From Paracoccus chinensis (GTDB lineage Bacteria > Pseudomonadota > Alphaproteobacteria > Rhodobacterales > Rhodobacteraceae), in assembly GCF_900102885.1 (NCBI RefSeq), contig NZ_FNGE01000014.1, positions 16,364 through 80,363 on the forward strand: a DNA stretch of 64,000 nucleotides. Reading direction: 5' to 3'. The notes beneath the pieces are model-generated. The model was not told where the DNA came from. It saw only the letters and a list, made by a program, of their open reading frames with translations, and did no database searches. A program made the position numbers and the translations under genes. Below are positions 1 to 10,164 of this stretch, piece by piece (the first letter of the stretch is position 1; every line of letters starts with the position of its first letter).

Positions 1-282
1 TCCAAGCGCGGACGGGCGGGCGGCTATGTGATGGTCAAGCGTCCCGGCGAGGTGAAGCTGTCGGAGCTGCTGCGCCTGATCGACGGGCCGCTTGCGCCCC
101 TGCCCTGCCTGTCGCGCAGCGCCTATCAGCGCTGCCCCGACTGCACGGACGAGGAAACCTGCCGCATCCGCAAGACCTTCGCGGATGTGTTCTGGACCTA
201 TCTGCTGATCATCGACTCGCTGACCCTGGCCGATCTGATGCGCTCGGGCGAGCTGGCCAGCCGGGTCATCGCGGAACCCTGA
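1..282 (+). CDS. Rrf2-family transcriptional regulator, C-terminal part
   Basis: The 3' end of a gene that starts before the window: the frame is open from base 1 to the TGA at 280-282, giving 93 residues. It opens with the basic-glycine turn RAGGY of the winged-helix wing, followed by the IDGPLAPLPC segment usual after the DNA-binding domain of Rrf2 proteins. Four cysteines with spacing C-x8-C-x2-C-x5-C suggest an Fe-S or thiol sensor, as in the IscR branch. It lies just upstream of a sulfate importer on the same strand, so control of sulfur uptake is a reasonable inference. The family call is firm; the signal sensed is not known. Confidence 0.8.
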   Translation, partial: SKRGRAGGYVMVKRPGEVKLSELLRLIDGPLAPLPCLSRSAYQRCPDCTDEETCRIRKTFADVFWTYLLIIDSLTLADLMRSGELASRVIAEP

Positions 283-380
283 CGCCCGCTTTCCTTTACT
301 GAACGACCGATTCTTCCGTGTCCTCAACGGGCAAGGGGCGGCGTCCCATGCCTGTGTCCGACAAGGCCGGAGAATGATCT

Positions 381-450
381 TCTACAATCACGACAAGATT
401 CACCGATATTATTTCCTTGATATAGACGATCTACTTACTCGATATTTCTG
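381..450 (+). promoter_or_regulatory. AT-rich promoter/operator region of the sulfate transporter operon
   Basis: An AT-rich island in otherwise GC-rich DNA, between the Rrf2 gene and sbp. It contains two copies of CGATATT (404-410 and 440-446), 36 bases apart, and TATAGA at 421-426 that could serve as a -10 element. A regulator bound at the direct repeats would control sbp-cysTWA. No transcription start can be seen, so this is inference from composition and position. Confidence 0.3.
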
Positions 451-499
451 GCATGGCGCCCGGCCCATGGCCCCCGCGCAGATCAGGAGGATCGACCAG

Positions 500-1567
500 A
501 TGACCCGCGAGACCCTTGGCTCCATCGCCCCCCGTCCTGCCCCGATGACCGCCGCCGAGATCGTGGCGCCCCTGCGGCGCGTGAAGCCGCTGCTGACCTG
601 GGGCGCGATCATTGCCGCCCTCGCGCTGACCATCGGCGAAAGCCGCGCCGAGACGCTGCTGAACGTCAGCTACGACCCCACGCGCGAGCTTTACCGCGAC
701 GTGAACGCGGCCTTCACCGAATACTGGACCGCGCAGGGCAACCCCGCCCCGCAGATCGAGACGAGCCACGGCGGCTCGGGCGCGCAGGCGCGATCCGTGG
801 TCGAGGGGTTGAACGCGCAGGTGGTGACGCTGGCGCTGGCATCCGACATCGACCGCATCGCCGAGGCCGGCAAGCTGCCCGCAGACTGGCAAGGCAAGCT
901 GCCGCACAACTCCTCGCCCTATACCTCGACCATCGTCTTCCTGGTGCGCGAGGGAAACCCCAGGGGCATCAAGGACTGGGGCGACCTCGTGGCCGAGGGC
1001 GTGCAGGTGATCACGCCCAACCCCAAGACCTCGGGCGGGGCGCGATGGAACTATCTCGCGGCCTGGGCCTGGGCGGAACGGAACGGGCAGGATCCCAGGG
1101 AGTTCGTGGGCAAGCTGTTCAGGAACGTCCCCGTGCTGGACTCGGGTGCGCGGGGGTCCACCACGACCTTCTCGCAGCGCGGCATCGGCGACGTGCTGCT
1201 GGCGTGGGAGAACGAGGCTTACCTCGCGCTCAAGGAACTGGGCGAGGACCAGTTCGACATCGTCGTGCCCTCGGTCTCAGTGCTGGCCGAGCCGCCGGTC
1301 GCCATCGTCGAGGCCAACATCGCCAATGACGAGCAGCGCAAGCTGGCCGAGGGCTACCTGAACTTCCTGTATTCGCCGCAGGGACAGGCGCTGGCCTTCA
1401 AGAACTACTACCGCGCCTGGGACCCCTCGGCCGCCGCCCCCGAGGACGTCGCTCGCTTCCCCAAGGTCGATCTTGTGGACATCGCCCAACTCGGCGGATG
1501 GGCCAGGGTGCAGCCCGAGCATTTCGGCGACGGCGGCATCTTCGACCAGATCTACGTGCCGAAATGA
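500..1567 (+). CDS. sbp: Sulfate ABC transporter, periplasmic sulfate-binding protein
   Basis: Binds sulfate or thiosulfate in the periplasm and delivers it to the CysTW permease. The mature part starts with LLNVSYDPTRELY and carries HGGSGAQ and the LALASDID segment, all typical of the Sbp/CysP family; 355 residues is normal. A signal sequence spans about residues 27-50 (LLTWGAIIAALALTI, cleavage near SRA-ET). The frame is open back to 374, but the ATG at 500 is preferred because AGGAGG at 485-490 sits 9 bases before it and the upstream extension is rich in Tyr, Asp and His, unlike a secreted protein. Its stop overlaps the cysT start as ATGA. Confidence 0.93.
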   Translation: MTRETLGSIAPRPAPMTAAEIVAPLRRVKPLLTWGAIIAALALTIGESRAETLLNVSYDPTRELYRDVNAAFTEYWTAQGNPAPQIETSHGGSGAQARSVVEGLNAQVVTLALASDIDRIAEAGKLPADWQGKLPHNSSPYTSTIVFLVREGNPRGIKDWGDLVAEGVQVITPNPKTSGGARWNYLAAWAWAERNGQDPREFVGKLFRNVPVLDSGARGSTTTFSQRGIGDVLLAWENEAYLALKELGEDQFDIVVPSVSVLAEPPVAIVEANIANDEQRKLAEGYLNFLYSPQGQALAFKNYYRAWDPSAAAPEDVARFPKVDLVDIAQLGGWARVQPEHFGDGGIFDQIYVPK

Positions 1568-2415
1568 CGGGCCGCACCATGAGGCACCCCTTCGTGCAGC
1601 AATCCCCGATGCCGGGCTTCGGCCTGGCGATGGGGATCACGGTGACGATGCTGTCGGTGGTCGTGCTGGTGCCCATCGCTGCCCTGCTTCTGAAGGGCGC
1701 CGATTTCGGCCTGGCCAACATCTGGGCCACGGTAAACCGCGAGCGGATCTGGAAGGCGCTGTGGCTGTCCTTCCGGCTGTCCTTCCTGGCGGCGCTGTTC
1801 AACCTGGTCTTCGGCGTGGTGCTGGCCTGGGTGCTGGCACGCTATCGCTTTCCGGGCCGCCGCCTGCTGGACGCCGCCGTGGACCTGCCCTTCGCCCTGC
1901 CCACCGCCGTCGCGGGCATCGCGCTGACGGCGCTCTACGCGCCGAACGGGGTCTTCGGCTCGGTCCTGGCGGATGCAGGGATCAAGGTCGCCTATACCCA
2001 GTGGGGCATCCTGGTCGCGCTGATCTTCGTGGGCCTGCCCTTTGTCGCCCGCACGGTCCAGCCCGTCATCGAGGAGATCGACCGCGAGGTCGAGGAAGCC
2101 TCGGCCACCTTGGGCGCCTCGCGGCTTTACACCCTGCGCCACGTGGTCCTGCCCATGCTGACGCCCGCCGCGCTGACGGGCTTTGCGCTGGCGCTGGCGC
2201 GGGCGGTCGGGGAATACGGCTCGGTCATCTTTATCGCCGGGAACATCCCGCTTGTGACCGAGATCGCGCCCCTGCTGATCGTGATCCAGCTCGAGGAATA
2301 CAACTACAACGCCGCCGCCGCGATCGGCATCGCCATGCTGCTGATCTCTTTCGCGATGCTGCTGGCGATCAACCTCATCCAGATCTGGAGCCGCCGGAGG
2401 ATCGGTCATGTCTGA
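1564..2415 (+). CDS. cysT: Sulfate ABC transporter permease CysT
   Basis: Inner-membrane permease of the sulfate importer, partner of CysW. The 283 residues form about six membrane segments. The [15 protein letters not shown] stretch and the EAA-type coupling loop ([21 protein letters not shown], positions about 178-198) identify CysT. The start at 1564 forms an ATGA overlap with sbp; an in-frame ATG at 1579 is possible but has no better ribosome site. The stop overlaps the start of cysW by 8 bases, so expression is coupled. Confidence 0.93.
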   Translation: MTGRTMRHPFVQQSPMPGFGLAMGITVTMLSVVVLVPIAALLLKGADFGLANIWATVNRERIWKALWLSFRLSFLAALFNLVFGVVLAWVLARYRFPGRRLLDAAVDLPFALPTAVAGIALTALYAPNGVFGSVLADAGIKVAYTQWGILVALIFVGLPFVARTVQPVIEEIDREVEEASATLGASRLYTLRHVVLPMLTPAALTGFALALARAVGEYGSVIFIAGNIPLVTEIAPLLIVIQLEEYNYNAAAAIGIAMLLISFAMLLAINLIQIWSRRRIGHV

Positions 2416-3301
2416 CATCCCCCTGCCCCCTGCCGGCCTGCGCCCCGCCGCCGCCCGCCGCTTCCACGCGCCCACGGACGAGGCGCCCGCCGCGCGGCTG
2501 GTCCTGATCCTGCTGGCGGTCCTCGGCCTGGGCGTGCTGGTGCTGGCGCCCTTGGCCACGGTCTTTGCGGAGGCGCTGTCGCGCGGGATCGGCACGGCGC
2601 TTGCCAGCCTGTCCGACCCGCAGGCCTGGTCGGCGATCCGGCTGACGCTGCTGGTGGCGGCCATCGCCGTGCCGCTGAACGCGGTCTTCGGGGTCGCCGC
2701 CGCCTGGGCGATCACCAAGTTCGACTTTCGCGGCAAGGCCTTCCTGATCACGCTGATCGACCTGCCCTTCTCGGTCAGTCCGGTCGTCGCGGGGCTTTGC
2801 ATCGTGCTGACCTTCGGGGCGAACTCGCTGATCGGCGGCTGGCTGGTGGCCCACGGCTTTCCCATCGTCTTCGCCCTGCCCGGCATCGTCCTGGCCACGA
2901 TGTTCGTGACCTTCCCCTTCGTCGCACGCGAACTGATCCCCGTGATGATCGAGCAGGGCCGTGCCGAGGAAGAGGCCGCCCTGACGCTAGGGGCAAGCGG
3001 CTGGCGCGTCTTCCGGACCGTCACCCTGCCCAACATCCGCTGGGCGCTGCTTTATGGCGTGCTGCTGTGCAACGCCCGCGCCATGGGCGAGTTCGGCGCG
3101 GTGGCGGTCGTTTCGGGCAAGATCCGGGGCCAGACCGCGACGGTGCCGATCTCGATCGAGATGCTTTACAACGAATACATGACCGTCGCCGCCTTCTCGA
3201 TGGCCGCGCTGCTGGCCTTCCTCGGGCTTGTGACCCTGCTGATCAAGACCGCGCTGGAAATTCGCCACGCCGACCAGCTGACCGCCCAGCGCCGGCATTG
3301 A
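2408..3301 (+). CDS. cysW: Sulfate ABC transporter permease CysW
   Basis: Second inner-membrane permease of the sulfate importer, 297 residues, about six membrane segments. Hallmarks are [13 protein letters not shown] in the middle and the coupling loop [19 protein letters not shown] around residues 182-200, followed by [11 protein letters not shown], a CysW signature. It starts inside the end of cysT and is followed 13 bases later by cysA, which has its own AAAGGAG site. Confidence 0.93.
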   Translation: MSDIPLPPAGLRPAAARRFHAPTDEAPAARLVLILLAVLGLGVLVLAPLATVFAEALSRGIGTALASLSDPQAWSAIRLTLLVAAIAVPLNAVFGVAAAWAITKFDFRGKAFLITLIDLPFSVSPVVAGLCIVLTFGANSLIGGWLVAHGFPIVFALPGIVLATMFVTFPFVARELIPVMIEQGRAEEEAALTLGASGWRVFRTVTLPNIRWALLYGVLLCNARAMGEFGAVAVVSGKIRGQTATVPISIEMLYNEYMTVAAFSMAALLAFLGLVTLLIKTALEIRHADQLTAQRRH

Positions 3302-3314
3302 AAGGAGCCCGATC

Positions 3315-4034
3315 ATGGTCATCCAGATCGACGAAATCTCGAAGCTGTTCGGAACGACCGCCGCGCTGCATCCGGTGTCGCTGTCGATCCCCGGTGGCGC
3401 GCTGGTCGCGCTGCTGGGACCCTCTGGCTCGGGCAAGACGACGCTGCTGCGCATCCTGGGCGGGCTGGAATACCCTACCTCGGGGCGGGTGCTGTTCGAC
3501 GGGCAGGACGCGACCGGCATGACTGTGCAGGAACGCCGCGCGGGCTTCGTCTTCCAGTCCTACGCGCTGTTCCGGCACATGACGGTCTTCGACAACATCG
3601 CCTATGGCCTGAACGCCCGCCCGCGCGCGAGCCGCCCGTCGAAGGCCGAGATCGCGCGGCGCGTGACCAGGCTGCTGGACCTGATTCAGCTGCCCCAGAT
3701 CGCCGACCGCTACCCCAGCCAGCTGTCCGGCGGCCAGCGCCAGCGCGTGGCCCTGGCCCGCGCGCTGGCCATCGAGCCCCGGATGCTGCTGCTGGACGAG
3801 CCCTTCGGCGCGCTGGACGCCAAGGTCCGCAAGGAACTGCGCCAGGGCCTGCGCGAGATCCACGACACCACCGGCCTGACCACCGTCTTCGTCACCCATG
3901 ACCAGGACGAGGCGATGGAACTGGCCGACCTGGTGGTCGTCATGTCCATGGGCCGGATCGAGCAGATCGGCCGCCCGCAGGACATCCGGACCCGCCCCGC
4001 CACCCCCTTCGTCCGCGACTTCATCGCGGGCTGA
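3315..4034 (+). CDS. cysA: Sulfate ABC transporter ATP-binding protein CysA (short form)
   Basis: ATPase that drives sulfate import. All ABC motifs are present: Walker [10 protein letters not shown] (about residues 36-44), Q-loop VFQSYALF, signature [15 protein letters not shown], Walker [12 protein letters not shown] and the H-loop FVTHDQDEA. At 239 residues it is about 100 shorter than typical CysA (around 350) and ends just after the nucleotide-binding domain, so the usual C-terminal TOBE-like regulatory domain is absent. AAAGGAG at 3300-3306 precedes the ATG. Position after cysW makes the substrate assignment safe. Confidence 0.9.
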   Translation: MVIQIDEISKLFGTTAALHPVSLSIPGGALVALLGPSGSGKTTLLRILGGLEYPTSGRVLFDGQDATGMTVQERRAGFVFQSYALFRHMTVFDNIAYGLNARPRASRPSKAEIARRVTRLLDLIQLPQIADRYPSQLSGGQRQRVALARALAIEPRMLLLDEPFGALDAKVRKELRQGLREIHDTTGLTTVFVTHDQDEAMELADLVVVMSMGRIEQIGRPQDIRTRPATPFVRDFIAG

Positions 4035-4046
4035 ACGGCGGGGCGC

Positions 4047-4072
4047 CCGCCTGCCTATGCCTTGGCAGGCGG
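4047..4072. terminator. Hairpin between convergent cysA and SDR genes
   Basis: A 9-bp perfect inverted repeat (4047-4055 with 4064-4072, 8-base loop) lies between the cysA stop and the end of the convergent minus-strand SDR gene, overlapping the SDR stop codon. No clear T-run follows on either strand, so its role as a terminator is inferred from position. Confidence 0.35.
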
Positions 4073-4897
4073 CAGGCCGAAGGTCCCGATGACCTTCGCC
4101 TCGAACTCCTTGTCCGACAGGCTGCGGCGCAGGGGAACGAACTGCTCGGCCTCGGTCCCGACCATGACGGCAATGTCGCTGTCCGGGTTCTCGATGATGT
4201 CCTTGACGGCGCGGGCGATCGGCTCGGGCGAGGGTCCCTCGTTGATGGCCTGCGCCACGATCGGGACGAAATGCGCGACAAGCTCGCGGTAGGGCGAGGC
4301 CTCGGCCGTCGTCGCGGCGTTGGCGACCAGCCCCTTTTTCACGAAGTTCGTTCCGAACAGCCCGGCCAGGATCGAATGCACGCGGATGCCGAAGGGCCCG
4401 ACCTCGAAGCGCAGCGAATCCGTCAGCCCTTCGACCGCGTACTTGCTGGCGTTGTAATGGGCCAGCAGCGGCAGCCCCATGCGGCCCAGGAAGGACGAGA
4501 TGTTGATGATGACCCCGCCGCCCGCCTGGCGCATGTGCGGCAGGACCTCGCGCGTCATGCGGATCAGGCCCAGCACGTTCACGTCGAACTGCTTGAATAT
4601 CTCCTCGTCGGTGCCGTCCTCGACTGTCGCCAGAAGACCGAAGCCCGCGTTGTTGACCAGCACGTCGATGCCGCCCGCCTGATCCACCACCTGCGCCACG
4701 GCGGCGCGGATCGAGGCGGTGTCCTGCACGTCCAGCATGACGGGCGTGATGTCCAGCCCGCGGGCCCTCGCCTCGTCAAGTTCGGCGCTGTCGCCCCGCA
4801 CACCGGCAAAGACGCGATAGCCGCTTTCGGCCAGCATCAGGGCCGTCGCCAGCCCCATGCCGGACCGGGCGCCGGTGATCAGAACGCTCTTGGTCAT
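4055..4897 (-). CDS. Short-chain dehydrogenase/reductase (SDR)
   Basis: NAD(P)-dependent classical SDR of 280 residues; substrate unknown. The cofactor-binding motif is TGARSGMG near the N-terminus, followed by NNAGFG and the catalytic pair in SS(F)...YNASK (Tyr and Lys about 155-160). The start at 4897 is chosen because AGGAGG lies a few bases upstream on the minus strand; the frame is open 24 codons further but without a ribosome site. The C-terminal segment after residue 190 contains a family-like acidic stretch (ENPDSDIAVMVG). It converges with cysA and is followed, across about 116 bases, by the iron genes reading the same way. Confidence 0.85.
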   Translation of the reverse strand: MTKSVLITGARSGMGLATALMLAESGYRVFAGVRGDSAELDEARARGLDITPVMLDVQDTASIRAAVAQVVDQAGGIDVLVNNAGFGLLATVEDGTDEEIFKQFDVNVLGLIRMTREVLPHMRQAGGGVIINISSFLGRMGLPLLAHYNASKYAVEGLTDSLRFEVGPFGIRVHSILAGLFGTNFVKKGLVANAATTAEASPYRELVAHFVPIVAQAINEGPSPEPIARAVKDIIENPDSDIAVMVGTEAEQFVPLRRSLSDKEFEAKVIGTFGLPPAKA

Positions 4898-5013
4898 GTC
4901 ATCCTCCTGTCGGGCGGTGTCTTGCGAGGCGCGCTGCGCCCCTTCGCCAACCTGCCCGAGGGGTGCCATGTTCCGCAGCCCTGCGCATTGCGCCGGCGCA
5001 ATGAGGCGCGGCG

Positions 5014-6003
5014 TCAGGCCCCGCCGATCAGGATGCCCGCCGCCAGCACCAGCGCCCCGCCCAGCACGACCTGGAAGGTGGCGCGGAAGAAGGGCGTTTC
5101 CATGAAGCGGTTCTGGATCCAGACAATGGCCCAGAGCTCGACGAAGACAACGATCAGCGCGATCGCGGTGGCCGTCCAGAAGCTGGGGATCAGGTAGGGC
5201 AGCGCGTGGCCCAATCCCCCCAGCGTGGTCATTACCCCCGAAGCCAGTCCCCGCTTCCAGGGCGCGCCCCGTCCCGAGAGCCTGCCGTCGTCATGCGCGG
5301 CCTCGGTGAAGCCCATCGAGATGCCCGCCCCGACCGAGGCCGACAGGCCCACAAGAAAGGTGGTCCAGGGATCCTGCGTGGCGAAGGCCGTGGCGAAGAT
5401 CGGCGCCAGCGTGGACACCGAGCCGTCCATCAGCCCCGCCAGCCCCGGCTGCACCCAGGTCAGCAGGAACTGCCGCCGCGCGGCCTCGTCCTCGACATCG
5501 CCCCGCCCCTCGCCTAGGTGCTGCTCGGCCAGGGCCGCCGCGCTTTCCTCGTGCCGCCCCTCGGCGGCGGCAAGGTCGCCCAGCAGGCGGCGCGTCTCGG
5601 CATCCGTCGTGAGGGACGCCGCGCGGGCATAGAAGGCCTGCGCCTCGCGCTCCATCGAGGCGGCCTCCTCGCGGATGCGGTCCAAGGGCAGGTTGCGGAC
5701 CAGCCAGATCGGGCGGCGGCTGTAGAAGTCGCGCACATGCTCGCGCCGGATGGGCAGGATCGTCTCGCCGAAACGGCGGCGATGGACATCGATCAGGCGG
5801 CGGCGGTGCTCGTCCTCCTCGGCGGCCATGCCCCCGAAGACGGCGGCGGTGGCGGGATAGGCCTCGCGCAGGTTGGCGGCATAGGTGGCGTAGATGCGGC
5901 CGTCCTCCTCCTCGGACGAGATCGCAAGGGCGAGGATCTCCTGCTCGTCCAGTTCCGCGAAGGCGCGGCGGCCGTTGAAGCCCGGGATCGAAAGTCGCGG
6001 CAT
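5014..6003 (-). CDS. mbfA: Membrane-bound ferritin-like iron exporter MbfA (Er-VIT1 fusion)
   Basis: A 329-residue fusion of an N-terminal ferritin-like (erythrin) domain and a C-terminal VIT1/CCC1 membrane domain, the architecture of MbfA, which exports iron and protects against iron and peroxide stress in rhizobia. Iron-ligand glutamates are visible in SSEEEDGR, AAEEDEH, EREAQ and AEGRHEES in the first 170 residues. The membrane half starts near GLMDGSVSTLAPIF and shows several hydrophobic helices to the C-terminus. It lies 106 bases downstream of fbpB on the same strand. In rhizobia the gene is Irr-controlled; I see no convincing Irr box in the short upstream gap. Confidence 0.88.
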   Translation of the reverse strand: MPRLSIPGFNGRRAFAELDEQEILALAISSEEEDGRIYATYAANLREAYPATAAVFGGMAAEEDEHRRRLIDVHRRRFGETILPIRREHVRDFYSRRPIWLVRNLPLDRIREEAASMEREAQAFYARAASLTTDAETRRLLGDLAAAEGRHEESAAALAEQHLGEGRGDVEDEAARRQFLLTWVQPGLAGLMDGSVSTLAPIFATAFATQDPWTTFLVGLSASVGAGISMGFTEAAHDDGRLSGRGAPWKRGLASGVMTTLGGLGHALPYLIPSFWTATAIALIVVFVELWAIVWIQNRFMETPFFRATFQVVLGGALVLAAGILIGGA

Positions 6004-6109
6004 CCGTCACCTCGGCGGCAAGGGCGCGGGGCGGGCCGGACCCGACCGGGCGCAGTTGTCCCCGGTCTAGCCGGACCCGCGCGTTCCTTCCAGCCGTCCC
6101 GTCGTCGCA

Positions 6110-7786
6110 TCACCCGCGCGAGGCGCCGGGCCCCACGCGCGCCAGCAGGATGACCGGCAGGATGCCGACAAGGACGATGGCCCAGGCGGCGATGGCGGCT
6201 TCCTCATAGGTGCCGCGCGCGGCCTCGCCGTAAAGATGGGTGGCCAGCGTCTCGAAGTTCAGGGGCCGCAGCAGCAGGGTCGCGGGCAGCTCCTTCATGC
6301 AATCGACGAAGACCAGCAGCCCGGCGGCAGCCAGCGCGGGCCGGGACAGCGGCAGGTGGACATGACGCAGCATCCCCGTCACCCCCTGCCCCAGCGTCCG
6401 CGCGGACTGGTCGTAGCTGCGCGGGATGCGCGTCAGCCCCGCCTCGACCGAGCCGATCGAAATCGCAAGGAACCGCGCCAGATAGGCATAGCCCAGCGCC
6501 AGCCCCGAGCCGATCAGGACCAGCCCCGGATCGACGCCGAACAGCGCGCCGGCCGCCTGCCCGATCCAGCGGTCGAGGCCTGCCGAGGCGATCAGGATGC
6601 CCAGCGCCAGAATCGTGCCCGGCATCGCGTAGCCGATCGAGGCCGCGCGGTGGACCAACTGCATCCCCTTCTGCGGAAAGACGCGGGCGGCATAGGCGAC
6701 GACAAGCCCGCAGGCCAGCACCGCGACCGTCGCCAGCGCCGACAGGACAAAGGTGTTGCGCGCCTCGGCCAGCAGGCGGTCGGACAGGCCCGCGAACTGG
6801 AACCGCTTCCAGGCCTCGGCGGCAAGATAGAGCGCGGGCAGCAGGAAGCCGAAGAACACCGGCAGGAAGCCCAAGGCCAGCGCGGCAAGGCCCTGCGCCC
6901 GCGGCAGGGGCTCGCGCGCGAAGCTGCGGGCACGCTGGCCGCTGACCGAATAGCGCTGCCGCCTGCGCGCCCAGCGTTCCAGCGAGACCAGCGCCACGAC
7001 CAGCAGCAGCATCGCCAAGGCGATCTGCGCCGCACCCGGAAGGTCGGACCGCGTGACCCAGGTCGTGTAGACCGAAATGGTCAGCGACCGCACGCCCAGG
7101 AATTCCGAGGCGCCGATGTCGTTCAGCGTCTCCATCAGGGCCAGACTGACGCCCACCGCGATGGCGGGGCGGGCCAGCGGCAGGGCCACCCGGCCGAAGA
7201 CCTGCCGCCGGCTGGTGCCCAGAGTGCGGGCGACCTCGACCAGGTTCGCGGCTTGGGTCATGAACATGGCCCGCGTGGGCAGGTAGACGTAAGGGTAAAG
7301 GACAAGGCTCAGCAGCAGGATCGCCCCCGTCATCGAGCGGATGTCGGGCAGGCGGAACTGTCGCGGGCTGTCATAGCCGAGGACCGCGCGAACCAGCGTC
7401 TGGAACGGCCCCAGCGGGTGCAGCAGGTCCAGATAGGCATAGGCCACGATATAGGTGGGCACCGCCAGGGGCAGCAGCAGCGCCCATTCCAGGACGCGCC
7501 GCCCCGGGAAGTCATGGGCCGTCACCAGCCAGGCGGCCGAAGTGCCAATGACGGCCGTCAGCACCCCGACGCCGCCCATCAGGATGGCCGTCTGCCCCAG
7601 CGCGTGCGGCAGGACGTGCTGCGCCAGATGCGACCACAGGCCCTCGGACCCCTGCGCAGCCTGCCACAGCAGGGCCAGCACGGGGATCAGGACCAGTCCC
7701 GCGACCAGCAGGCTGGCTGCGATCCAGGCCCCTCCGCCGAAGCCGAGGGACCGGGCGGGCCGACTGCGGTCCGTCACCCAGGCCAT
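6110..7786 (-). CDS. fbpB: Iron(III) ABC transporter permease
   Basis: Fused permease of an Fe(III) importer: 558 residues with two repeats of about six membrane segments each, as in FbpB/SfuB/AfuB. Both coupling loops are visible: EVARTLGTSRRQVFGRV (about 195-211) and QSARTLGQGVTGMLRHV (about 460-476). PLAVPTYIVAYAY and YAMPGTILALG are typical of the family. The start lies 25 bases after the fbpA stop, so the genes are probably co-transcribed. Confidence 0.9.
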   Translation of the reverse strand: MAWVTDRSRPARSLGFGGGAWIAASLLVAGLVLIPVLALLWQAAQGSEGLWSHLAQHVLPHALGQTAILMGGVGVLTAVIGTSAAWLVTAHDFPGRRVLEWALLLPLAVPTYIVAYAYLDLLHPLGPFQTLVRAVLGYDSPRQFRLPDIRSMTGAILLLSLVLYPYVYLPTRAMFMTQAANLVEVARTLGTSRRQVFGRVALPLARPAIAVGVSLALMETLNDIGASEFLGVRSLTISVYTTWVTRSDLPGAAQIALAMLLLVVALVSLERWARRRQRYSVSGQRARSFAREPLPRAQGLAALALGFLPVFFGFLLPALYLAAEAWKRFQFAGLSDRLLAEARNTFVLSALATVAVLACGLVVAYAARVFPQKGMQLVHRAASIGYAMPGTILALGILIASAGLDRWIGQAAGALFGVDPGLVLIGSGLALGYAYLARFLAISIGSVEAGLTRIPRSYDQSARTLGQGVTGMLRHVHLPLSRPALAAAGLLVFVDCMKELPATLLLRPLNFETLATHLYGEAARGTYEEAAIAAWAIVLVGILPVILLARVGPGASRG

Positions 7787-7811
7787 GCTGCCGCCGGACC
7801 CAGACCCGCGG

Positions 7812-8834
7812 TCAGTTGTCGAAACCGACGCGGTCGACCAGCTCGCTGACCTGCTTGCGGTTCTTCACGATCTCGGTCAGCGGCAGGGGATCGACCTTCA
7901 ATTCCCCGAAGGAGGCGATGATCGGGTCGATGGCGGCGCCCGCCTTCACGGGGTATTCATAGTTCGCCTCGCCATAGATCTTCTGCGCCTCGTCCGAGAC
8001 GAGGAATTCCAGCAGCCGCACCGCCTCGTCGCGGTTGGGGGCGTTCTTCGCCACGGCCGCGCCGCTGACGTTCACATGGGTGCCGCCGTCCTCGAAGGTC
8101 GGCAGGATCACCTTGATCGCCTCGCCCCAGGCCTTCTGCTCGTCCCCGCCCTTGCCCGAGCGCATCAGCCCCACGTAGTAGGAATTCGCGATGGCGATGT
8201 CGCAGATGCCGCCCAGGATGTCCTTGGCGCCGTCGCGGTCGCCGCCGCCCGCCTTGCGGGCAAGGTTCGCCTTGAGGCCGGTCAGCCATTCCTCGGTCGC
8301 CGCCGCGTCGTGATGCGTCATGAAGGCCGAGAACAGCGCCGTGTTGTAGGGATGCTGGCCCGAGCGGATGCAGATCCGCCCCTTCCATTCGGGGTCCGCC
8401 AGATCCTCGTAGGTGATCGAGTCAAGCTCCAGGTCCTTGGCCGCATAAACGACGCGCGCGCGCATCGACAGGGGGAACCACTGGTTGCCCGGGTCGCGCA
8501 GGTTTTCCGGAATGGCGGCGGTCAGGGCCTCGGACTCGACCGGCTGGGTCAGGCCACGTTCCACCAGATCGACGAGGTTGCCGGCGTCCACCGCCATCAG
8601 CACGTCGGCGGGCGAGCTTTCGCCTTCCGAGGCAAGCCGCTCGACCAGGCCGTCCTTCAGGAAGACCGTGTTGACCTTGATCCCCGTGTCTTCGGTGAAG
8701 GCCTGCAGCAGCGGCTCGACCAGTCCCGGCTCGCGCGAGGTGTAAAGGTTCAGTTCCTGGGCGGAAACGCCCGCGCCCGTGAAGATGGCGGCGCCTGCCA
8801 GCATGGCGCGCATGATGGTCGTGTCGGCTTTCAT
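7812..8834 (-). CDS. fbpA: Iron(III)-binding periplasmic protein
   Basis: Periplasmic Fe(III)-binding protein of 340 residues. A signal peptide ends at GVSAQE (about residue 26) and the mature chain begins LNLYTSREPGLVEPLL, characteristic of the FbpA/FutA/AfuA group. The tyrosine pair expected to bind iron is in NSYYVG (about residue 218). The ribosome site is weak, and an in-frame ATG seven codons downstream is an alternative start. It is the middle gene of fbpC-fbpA-fbpB. Confidence 0.9.
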   Translation of the reverse strand: MKADTTIMRAMLAGAAIFTGAGVSAQELNLYTSREPGLVEPLLQAFTEDTGIKVNTVFLKDGLVERLASEGESSPADVLMAVDAGNLVDLVERGLTQPVESEALTAAIPENLRDPGNQWFPLSMRARVVYAAKDLELDSITYEDLADPEWKGRICIRSGQHPYNTALFSAFMTHHDAAATEEWLTGLKANLARKAGGGDRDGAKDILGGICDIAIANSYYVGLMRSGKGGDEQKAWGEAIKVILPTFEDGGTHVNVSGAAVAKNAPNRDEAVRLLEFLVSDEAQKIYGEANYEYPVKAGAAIDPIIASFGELKVDPLPLTEIVKNRKQVSELVDRVGFDN

Positions 8835-8864
8835 GATGACCTAACCCCTGTGGAGAAACCTCCG

Positions 8865-8886
8865 GCAGGCTCATACAGCAGCCTGC
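8865..8886 (-). other. Stem-loop between fbpC and fbpA
   Basis: Perfect 7-bp inverted repeat (8865-8871 with 8880-8886, 8-base loop) in the 57-base gap between fbpC and fbpA. A smaller GGAG/CTCC hairpin follows at 8852-8863 on the way to fbpA. There is no T-run. Such hairpins around binding-protein genes often set relative mRNA levels; that role is inferred here. Confidence 0.35.
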
Positions 8887-8891
8887 GGGAG

Positions 8892-9995
<1,104 letters not shown>

Positions 9996-10164
9996 GGGGC
10001 GGCATTCCCTGCTTTCGCCCCCGCCGGGGGCCTGGTGGCCGCTATCTATGCTGCCGGGCGGGCGCTCTCCAGTATTTCTCTCGGGATTGCGGCGGGCTGG
10101 ACATTCGGGCGCAGCCCCGGTCCCATGCCAGCCTGACGACCACAGGGCAGAATGCGAGGACAAC

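Noticed and set aside
374..499. Upstream extension of the sulfate-binding protein frame
   Set aside because: The extra residues are Tyr/Asp/His-rich and would precede a clear signal peptide; the AGGAGG before 500 fits the shorter start.
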